DNA from: Welwitschia mirabilis
Lineage: Eukaryota; Gnetophyta; Gnetopsida; Welwitschiales
DNA: 21,746 bases
Direction: 5' to 3'
NCBI GenBank assembly: GCA_051453625.1
Contig: JBOZIK010000001.1
Span: forward strand, 2,084,105-2,105,850
Part shown: piece after piece, positions 15,986-21,746 of the stretch
Layout of the letters: every line of letters starts with the position of its first letter
How positions within the stretch are numbered: the stretch's first letter is position 1
Notes under the pieces: model-generated
What the model was told of the DNA's origin: nothing
The model's input: the letters and a program-made list of their open reading frames with translations, nothing else
Databases searched by the model: none
Made by a program: the position numbers and the translations under genes

Positions 15986-17083
15986 TGAAACAACAAAAAT
16001 TCTCTGAAAGAAAAATAACTAAAAATAAAAAATACCAATGGAGAATATCAGACACATGATTTATAGTGGTTACAAAAACCCCCTACTCCACTCTCAATAA
16101 TCAGCTTCTATCCAAGACTAATCTAGATCTTTGTTACTCACTTTCCAAGTACCTCAGGTTCACTTATAACCTTTTACAATCGAACTTTTTAGAGGCTCAG
16201 TCTCAACCTTTTGAAAGAATGATTTTTGGTGTCAATAGCATGTTACAATGCATAGGATTCACTAGATCTGAAGTACAAAAAAATAGTACTATACTATTTG
16301 AGAATGATATCACAAACATAAGTACATATGATGAAAACTAATTAAATAAAGGGTTGATTTTGAGACTAAAAAATATATAGGAGATGCATTTTAGGGTTTT
16401 ATAAGTAGATTTGATTCTTTAACAAATAAAAATAGAAAGGCACTGGCTAGAAAAAATTCCATTTCTGTCATGACTAGTCAACCCCTCAAAATGTTTGGTC
16501 AACCCCATTGAGTATTGTCATTGAAGTCAATCGATCCCATCTTCTTATAGTCGAACTGAGTTCTTTATGCCCCCCTGTTTGATTTACTCCATTTGAAATT
16601 TGATCTACTTCATAAGTCTAGGTCCAGTCAACTACATTTTCATCTAGTCAACCCCATGTGAAGAATAGTTGAAACACGTGTTTAGCCCAAGTCCAGTCAA
16701 ACTAGAGAATCTGCTTGATCCCTTAATGATAAAAGGTTGAATACATTTTTAGTCTAGGTTCAGTTGATTTTTTAGGAATCTGGTTGACCCCTTGATGAAC
16801 AGATGTGATAAATTATCGTACAAGTTCAGTTGACCTTTTAGGAATCTAGTCAATCACTCAGTAATTTGGTTTTAAGACTTCTTGGTATAGGTCCAGTCGA
16901 CTCCTTAGGAATCTAGCCAATCTCTTTGAGGGACTGTAACTTGTCAGGTTCAAGCATGACTAGTAATAAATGTTTGTTACTTCTAACTTATAAGGATTAA
17001 TATTTTTTGCAAGAAATATAACACTTTTTTTCTATACCAAAAAATGTTAATTTGACATCAAATTGATAAATTATAACTTAACA
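15986..17083 (-). repeat. 3' LTR of a Sirevirus-like copia element
   Basis: The right boundary is firm: on the minus strand the LTR starts TGTTAAGTTATAA directly after a polypurine tract. The left boundary near 15986 (plus TGAAACAAC, so minus end GTTGTTTCA) is inferred from a TG/CA end, the expected length of about 1.1 kb and the end of recognisable gypsy sequence. The partner LTR lies outside the window, so the left end cannot be verified by alignment. The LTR contains the ~67-bp tandem repeats at 16622-16955 and the GATTTATAGTGGTTAC segment near 16050, which resembles sequence common near one end of large copia LTRs. Confidence 0.68.
16622..16955. repeat. tandem repeat, ~67-bp unit, about five copies
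   Basis: Units begin with GTYCAGTYRA at 16622, 16691, 16758, 16824 and 16891, spacings of 69, 67, 66 and 67. Each has a GAATCTRGTYRA-like block further in, clear in the last four. A weaker earlier unit may start near 16550 (AGTCGAACTGAG). The repeats lie inside the LTR. Confidence 0.8.
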
Positions 17084-17096
17084 ATCTCCCCCTTTG
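17084..17096 (-). promoter_or_regulatory. polypurine tract of the Sirevirus-like element
   Basis: CAAAGGGGGAGAT on the minus strand directly before the LTR start TGTTAAG. It is the usual AAAGGGGGAGAT-type tract of large plant copia elements, priming plus-strand DNA synthesis. Confidence 0.85.
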
Positions 17097-17363
17097 ACAT
17101 TAATGGTAAACTATAATTAGTTGAAAATATTAATTTAAAAACCATCTTTAGAAAATTCCCACTAGATTTGGGAAAGAGTATTGATGATATTTATTTTAAT
17201 TAAGCATTCATAATGGTTTTTCAAAGAGAGCCATATTTATAAACAAATTAAAAATATAGTACATGAGACATATAATAGATATGACAAAATCATGATTCAT
17301 GGGAAATATAATATGCATTAATAGATAAGAAAAATTATACCAAATGCATTTCTATTAATTAGA
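17097..17363. other. AT-rich sequence between polypurine tract and extra ORF
   Basis: About 270 bp of very AT-rich element sequence with no coding frame. It has no counterpart seen near the second ORF copy. Confidence 0.4.
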
Positions 17364-17452
17364 TTTAAGTAGTACAACTGAAAGATACTTTATGAGAAAA
17401 ACTATTATAATTGAGAATAATTGATAATAACTGATTTTAGAAACTACCATTT

Positions 17453-17479
17453 CTTCACCTTTTGACATCAATGACAAGG
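17453..17479 (-). repeat. polypurine-adjacent motif, copy 2
   Basis: Plus-strand TTTTGACATCAATGACAAGG resembles the sequence joined to the true polypurine tract (CCCTTTGACATTAATGG at 17089-17105), but the G-run is reduced to GG. Confidence 0.6.
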
Positions 17480-17549
17480 AAGAGAAAAAAGAAAGTAACA
17501 AGATCAAACTAGAATAACAGAAAAATAACTGAGAAAATAGTAAATTAAT

Positions 17550-18579
17550 CTAATTTTTCTTCTTCTTCCTCCTCAATTCTTCTTCAGAATTTGGGTCTTC
17601 CTCTTCTTCTTCTTAGGCTGCCTTTTGATCAGAGCTACCAGCTTCTTGAAAGGTGTTTGTAACATAATATCCTACTATATTGGGAGCCTCTTTCATGTGC
17701 CAAGTATGAGAATCTACCCTCTTAAGGTACTAAAGATTATTTTCAAGAAAGGCTTACTTCAAAGAAGGAGACTTAGAAGATTTCTTAGATCCGGAGAAAA
17801 TGTGCATGCAGAACAAAGTTGCACACTTGAAAGATATAGGAGTTAAAGTTTCTAGCTTGGAGTGTAGCTAGACTTTAAAATAATGACAGATATTTTTAAT
17901 CAAAACAAAATAAGAAAGTGCCCTAGTTTTATGATATTCCAACTAAGAGATCATACTTTTAAGAATAATGGCAAAAGCATCAATGGAATGACCAGTTCAT
18001 ACTAAATACAATAGATAAGCATGATAGTTAGAGGTCTCATCACGATGACCTGCAAGAGATGAGAAATTATAAGTAAAAACTGAATGAAGAAAATGGTATT
18101 TAAAGGTAAGATGATAGGTGTAGAGGGTGGTTTTCCACTGAATGAGCTTACCATAGAGTTTCCTAGTGACCTCTAAATTATCCTCCATGGGGTTACATAA
18201 GGGTTAAAACTCCTCATATTTGTGAGGGGGGATATTAGATCTATAGTAACTCTAGTTATTCTCCCAAAACAAGGGTTTTAAGGATAGAAGAATCAGCATC
18301 AAATGAAGCATTACAGTAAAACATACAAGTAAGAAAAGGGTAGGCTAACTCAAAAATTTTAAGAAAATAAGAAAGATCAAGTTCATTTAACAGCCTTACC
18401 ACATCCCTTAACTCTCTAAATTCCCTAGAAGTAATAGGCCTTTCTTCACAAACAGGCTTTTTTTTAAACTTCTCAAATAACTTATCCAAAGTCTCAACTA
18501 ACATTCTAGAGTAAAAATACCATGGATCTTTATTAGCTGACTCCTTCTAATGAGCTCTTCTAAAGGGACCCTCTGTCAT
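17550..18579 (-). pseudogene. extra ORF after pol (env-like position), left copy
   Basis: On the minus strand it starts at ATG (18577-18579), MTEGPFRRAH then a stop, and continues MLVETLDKLFEKFKKKPVCE, ITSREFRELRDVVRLLNEL, MEDNLEVTRKLYGKLIQW, LAGHRDETSNYHAYLLYLVW and TGHSIDAFAIILKSMI. It ends with an acidic then basic tail (EEEEDPNSEEE, RRKKKKN) and TAG at 17550-17552. At about 340 codons it is broken by several stops. The GHRDE...YLLYLVWTG...ILKxMI pattern recalls the 'putative plant transposon protein' family found with plant LTR retroelements (from memory, not searched). No signal peptide or membrane helix is evident, so although it sits where Sireviruses carry an env-like ORF, an envelope role is not supported. 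Function unknown. Confidence 0.65.
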
Positions 18580-18626
18580 TAAAGCACATGGTACTTTCTA
18601 AAGATAAAAGAAATGGAGCAAGATGG

Positions 18627-18726
18627 NNNNNNNNNNNNNNNNNNNNNNNNNNNNNNNNNNNNNNNNNNNNNNNNNNNNNNNNNNNNNNNNNNNNNNNNNN
18701 NNNNNNNNNNNNNNNNNNNNNNNNNN
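18627..18726. other. assembly gap, 100 N
   Basis: A round-number gap exactly between the two copies of the extra-ORF unit. Confidence 0.99.
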
Positions 18727-18816
18727 TCATATTTAAATATTACAACTAAAATATACTTTGAAAGAAAAACTATTAAAATTGGGAAAAACTGATAATAAAT
18801 GATTTTAGAACTAATA

Positions 18817-18840
18817 CTCCTTTTGACATTAATAACAAAG
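18817..18840 (-). repeat. polypurine-adjacent motif, copy 3
   Basis: Plus-strand CTCCTTTTGACATTAATAAC is the equivalent motif in the right-hand ORF unit, again with a shortened G-run (AAAAGGAG on the minus strand). Confidence 0.6.
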
Positions 18841-18912
18841 GAGAGAAAAGGAAAGTAATAAGAACAAACTTAAACAACAGAAAGAAAACAAAAAAGACAA
18901 TAACAAATTAAT

Positions 18913-19948
18913 CTAATTCTTCTTCTTCCTCATCCTCAAATTCTTCTTTAGAATATGGGTCTCCTTCTTTTTCTTCTTCAGTCACCTTTTGAGCAAAGAT
19001 ACCAGCTTCCTCAAAAGTATCTACTACCTTGTACCCTATTGCAATGATTCTTATTCCAAGTGCAAGAATATAGCCTCTTAAGGTTTGAAAGTATCTCTTT
19101 AGGAAAGGATTGCTTTAGAAAAGAAGACTTGGAAGATTTCTTATATCTAGAGAAAATATGCATGTGAGACAAAGTTGCATGTCTAATGGAAGACATAGGA
19201 GTTAAGGTTTTAAGATTGGGATGCAGTTGGACTCTAAAACAATAACAGATATTAGCAATTAAAATGGAGTAAGGAAGATTCTAGTTTTATGATATTCTAA
19301 GAGATCATATTTTTAAGAATAATGGTAGAAGCATCAATGGAATAACCAGTTCTTACCAAATACAACAAATATTCATGATAGTTAAAGGTTTCATCACGAT
19401 GATCCACAAGAGGTAAGAAATTATAAGTAAAAACTAAATAGAGAAAATGGTATTTTGGGGTATGGTAAGAGGTGGAAAGGGTGGTTTTCTATCAAATTCG
19501 TTTACCATAAAGTTCCATGATGACCTCCGCCTTATCCTCCATGGAGTCATGCATAGGTCAAAAATCCTCATAACCTCTTTTAGGAAGATTTGTGAGTGAC
19601 GCTATTAAATCTTCTATAAATCTAATCTTTTTTTTCATTACAAGGGCTGTAAGGGTAGAGGAAACAGCATCAAATGAAGCATTACAATAAAACATACAGG
19701 TAATAAAAGGGTAGGTTGATCCAAAAATCTTAAAAAAATAAGAAAGATTAAGTTTATTTATGGCCTTACCACATCTCTTAGCTCTCTGAGTTCCCTAGAA
19801 GCAACAAGTCTTTCCTAATAGATGGGACTCTTATCAAACTTCTTAAATAAATTATTCAAATCTTATCTAACATTTTAAAATAAAAATATCCTGAGTCTTT
19901 ACTAATGGGCTCCCTCTAATGAGCTCTTCTGGAGGAATCCTCTGCCAT
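18913..19948 (-). pseudogene. extra ORF after pol (env-like position), right copy
   Basis: Homologue of the ORF at 17550-18579, with the same start context (MAEDSSRRAH then the same stop position), the HRDE...YLLYLV segment with GYSID after it (about 19330-19420), MSSIRHATLSHMHIFSRYKK (19196-19137) and an acidic tail ending in TAG at 18913-18915. It has its own stops and frameshifts, so neither copy is intact. The shared stop after RRAH predates the duplication or reflects an upstream start elsewhere. It lies between the spacer after pol and the left copy, in the same orientation as pol. Confidence 0.63.
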
Positions 19949-20000
19949 TTGAAAGTACACACTACTTCCTAAATAGAAGAGAAATGAAGAAAGATGGATA

Positions 20001-20343
20001 GATCTGAGAGAGACAGGTGGACAGATGTGAATAAGAAATGTTAGAACTCCATAAGATTTTATAAAGAGGGGTAATTAAGTCAAATTTAATAAAAAACCAT
20101 GTCCACTTCCTATCTCTATCTTTGTAATCCTACAGATCTAGTCAACTAGGTTATGATCCAGTTGACTCAATGAGATTTAGGTCACAAAAATTTCTAGGGC
20201 CAATCAACTAAGACTTTAATCTAGTTAATCCAACTAGATTTACGTTTGATATGGAAAAGACTAGATGATGGGATAAAATGTAGTTGATCAGGCTTCTCTA
20301 GATCTAATCGACCAAATGTAATATCCAATTGATCACCCTGCTT
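20001..20343 (-). other. spacer between pol and extra ORF, with AGTCAAC-type repeats
   Basis: About 340 bp without a coding frame. From 20135 to 20335 it holds several CTAGTCAACTAG / CCAGTTGACTC / CCAATCAACTAAG / CTAATCGACC words, with one spacing of about 63 bases, similar in type to the repeats in the LTR at 16622-16955. It may be LTR-derived or share the same origin. Confidence 0.5.
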
Positions 20344-21746
20344 TTAGTTAAAGGATGAAAAGACAACCTCCAATTCGCGATGAAGTCTCAAAAAGTTATC
20401 AAAGTTTAGGGGTTTTATAAAAATATCAGCTAGTTGTCTATCAATGCTTATAAAATTCATATAAATGTTACCTTTTTCTTCTTAATATTTAAGAAAATGA
20501 TATCTTAGTTTAATATGTTTAGTTTGAGAGTGTTGAACAGTGTTGTTTGAGATATTAATTATGCTAGTATTATTACAAAAGATTGAAACCTATTCAAAAT
20601 TTACTCTAAATTCTTTAAGCACTTCCTTCATCCATAGAACATGGGTTCAATAACTCTCTACTGCTATATATTCTACTTCTACTATGGNNNNNNNNNNCTT
20701 ACTTGCCCATCCTACCAACCATTATCCTAAAAAAAATAGTTTCCACTAGTGCTTTTTCTATCATCTTTACAACCATCCCAGTATGCATTACTAAATCTTA
20801 CAAGTTCAAAGGCAGTTTTGTAGGATATCATAGCCCATAATCACTTGTACCTTTTATATATGTTATGATCCTTTTGATAGCTTGAAGGTGTGACTCCTTT
20901 GGTTGAGTTTGATATCTTTCACATATAATAACACTAAATGTTATGCTAGGTCTGCTTTTGGTTAAATATAATAGACTTCCTATCATGCTTCTATAAAGTT
21001 TTTAGTCCATAGTTTTTCCATGATCATCAATATAGTCTTACATGAAGCTGACATAAGTGTATCAATTGATTTTATATTTTATAATCTAAATTATTTGATC
21101 AAATCCCTTAATCATTTGGATTAAGATATGAAAATCCCATGTATCTTTTGTTTGATTTGAAGACCAGAAAAATGCGAACTTCACCCAACATATTCATTTT
21201 AAAATGTGTTGTCATAATTCTAGGGAATTCTTTTGAGAGAACTTCATTTAAGGCTCCAAAAATTATGTTGTCTACATAAATTTGAATAATGATAAAACCC
21301 TTCTTAAGATTTTTGACAAATAAAGTTTTATCTATAGCTCTATGAGTGTAACCATTTTTATTAAGACATGTTGCTAGTTTTTCATACCTAGCCTTTGAGC
21401 TTATTTTAAGCCATACGAAGCCTTTTTGAGTCTATACACATGGTCTGGTTTGTGTGACTCTATGGAATCTTGAGGTTGTCCCACATAAACTTCTTCATTA
21501 AGGGTTCTATTTTAAAAGGAACTTTTCACATCCATCTGAAAAACTTTGATATTCTTAAAGACTACATACAAGAGAAACATTCTAATACTGTCTATTCTAA
21601 CCATTAGAGCAAATGTGTCTTTTACATCTATTCCTTCAATCTGGTTGTATTTTTTGGCCACTAACTTATTCTTAATCACATTATTTTGTTCATCATACTT
21701 ATTCTTAAAGATCCATTTTTTTCCAATTACATTTCAATCTTTTGGT
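20344..21746 (-). pseudogene. Sirevirus-like copia pol: RT and RNase H, cut by window edge
   Basis: On the minus strand from the right edge: WIFKNKYDEQNNVIKNKLVA, YNQIEGIDVKDTFA, FQMDVKSSF (first RT catalytic Asp), EVYVGQPQ and PDHVYRLKKASYGLK. Then IQIYVDNIIFGALNE, where the YVDD active site is YVDN (21267-21278; last Asp to Asn, a G-to-A change), MLGEVRIFL, and in RNase H AYWDGCKDDRKSTSG, VEYIAVESY and NNTVQHSQTKHIKLRYHF. QLADIFIKPLNFDNF precedes the stop (TAA, 20344-20346). The motif set is that of large plant copia elements. Stops and frameshifts are frequent, and the enzyme is dead. Integrase and gag should lie beyond 21746. Confidence 0.9.
20688..20697. other. assembly gap, 10 N
   Basis: Ten Ns within the RNase H remnant. 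Confidence 0.99.

Larger units (their letters stand above)
17364..18626 (-). repeat. duplicated extra-ORF unit, left copy
   Basis: Aligns along its whole length with 18729 to about 20000, at an offset of about 1366-1370 bases, including non-coding flanks. Identity is roughly 80% by eye with small indels. It ends exactly at the 100-N gap 18627-18726. Confidence 0.88.
18729..20000 (-). repeat. duplicated extra-ORF unit, right copy
   Basis: Partner of 17364-18626. It starts just after the 100-N gap and runs on into a spacer and the element's pol gene. Confidence 0.88.

Noticed and set aside
16066-16341. 91-codon plus-strand open frame
   Set aside because: It lies inside the LTR of the Sirevirus-like element and has no recognisable motif.
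17364-20000. The two ~1.27-kb copies as a pair of LTRs
   Set aside because: They contain an ORF rather than LTR signals, have no TG...CA ends with PBS/PPT between them, and the true PPT and LTR lie to the left at 17083/17084.
1-21746. CRISPR array, bacterial operons or defence system
   Set aside because: No short regularly spaced repeats with unique spacers, no ribosome-binding sites or operon-like gene packing. The content is plant repeats.

Overview
The window looks like repeat-rich nuclear DNA from a flowering plant, taken from a draft assembly with eight runs of N. The evidence is LTR retrotransposons of plant Ty1/copia and Ty3/gypsy type, two tRNA-derived SINE-like insertions, AT-rich decayed sequence and a TIFY-type (JAZ-like) plant protein fragment. 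I cannot name the species. No complete, intact host gene is visible.

Layout. 1-5286: mostly non-coding sequence with a possible exon running off the left edge (minus strand), two minus-strand SINE-like insertions with near-matching target duplications (1494-1668 and 4735-4861), an unassigned coding-like stretch (2684-2785, plus) and a diverged repeat (about 1870-2030) whose partner lies at 13750-13938. 5292-11786: one full-length but decayed Ty1/copia element on the minus strand. It has 166-bp LTRs at both ends, a TTTAA target duplication, a polypurine tract, a primer-binding site matching initiator-Met tRNA, and gag-protease-integrase-RT-RNase H in that order when read right to left. Its leader, between the primer-binding site and gag, carries a plus-strand TIFY-domain fragment that seems to keep an intron. 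11792-13745: spacer with two minus-strand decayed coding-like fragments of unknown identity. 13940-15940: plus-strand remnant of a Ty3/gypsy pol (RT to integrase tail), full of stops and with altered catalytic residues. 15986-21746: the 3' part of a second, Sirevirus-like copia element on the minus strand. From left to right it has a ~1.1 kb 3' LTR with ~67-bp internal tandem repeats, a polypurine tract, two diverged copies of an extra ORF in the position where Sireviruses carry an env-like ORF, a spacer, and RNase H and RT running off the right edge.

The elements are layered. The gypsy remnant appears to end where the Sirevirus-like LTR begins, and the short-LTR copia element sits between intact copies of its own target duplication. 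All proteins are broken, so nothing here is likely to transpose by itself. The most unusual signals are the antisense TIFY fragment in the copia leader and the duplicated extra ORF with its repeated polypurine-adjacent motif. Three N-runs are flanked by two copies of the same sequence, which raises a real possibility of assembly error, including for that ORF duplication.
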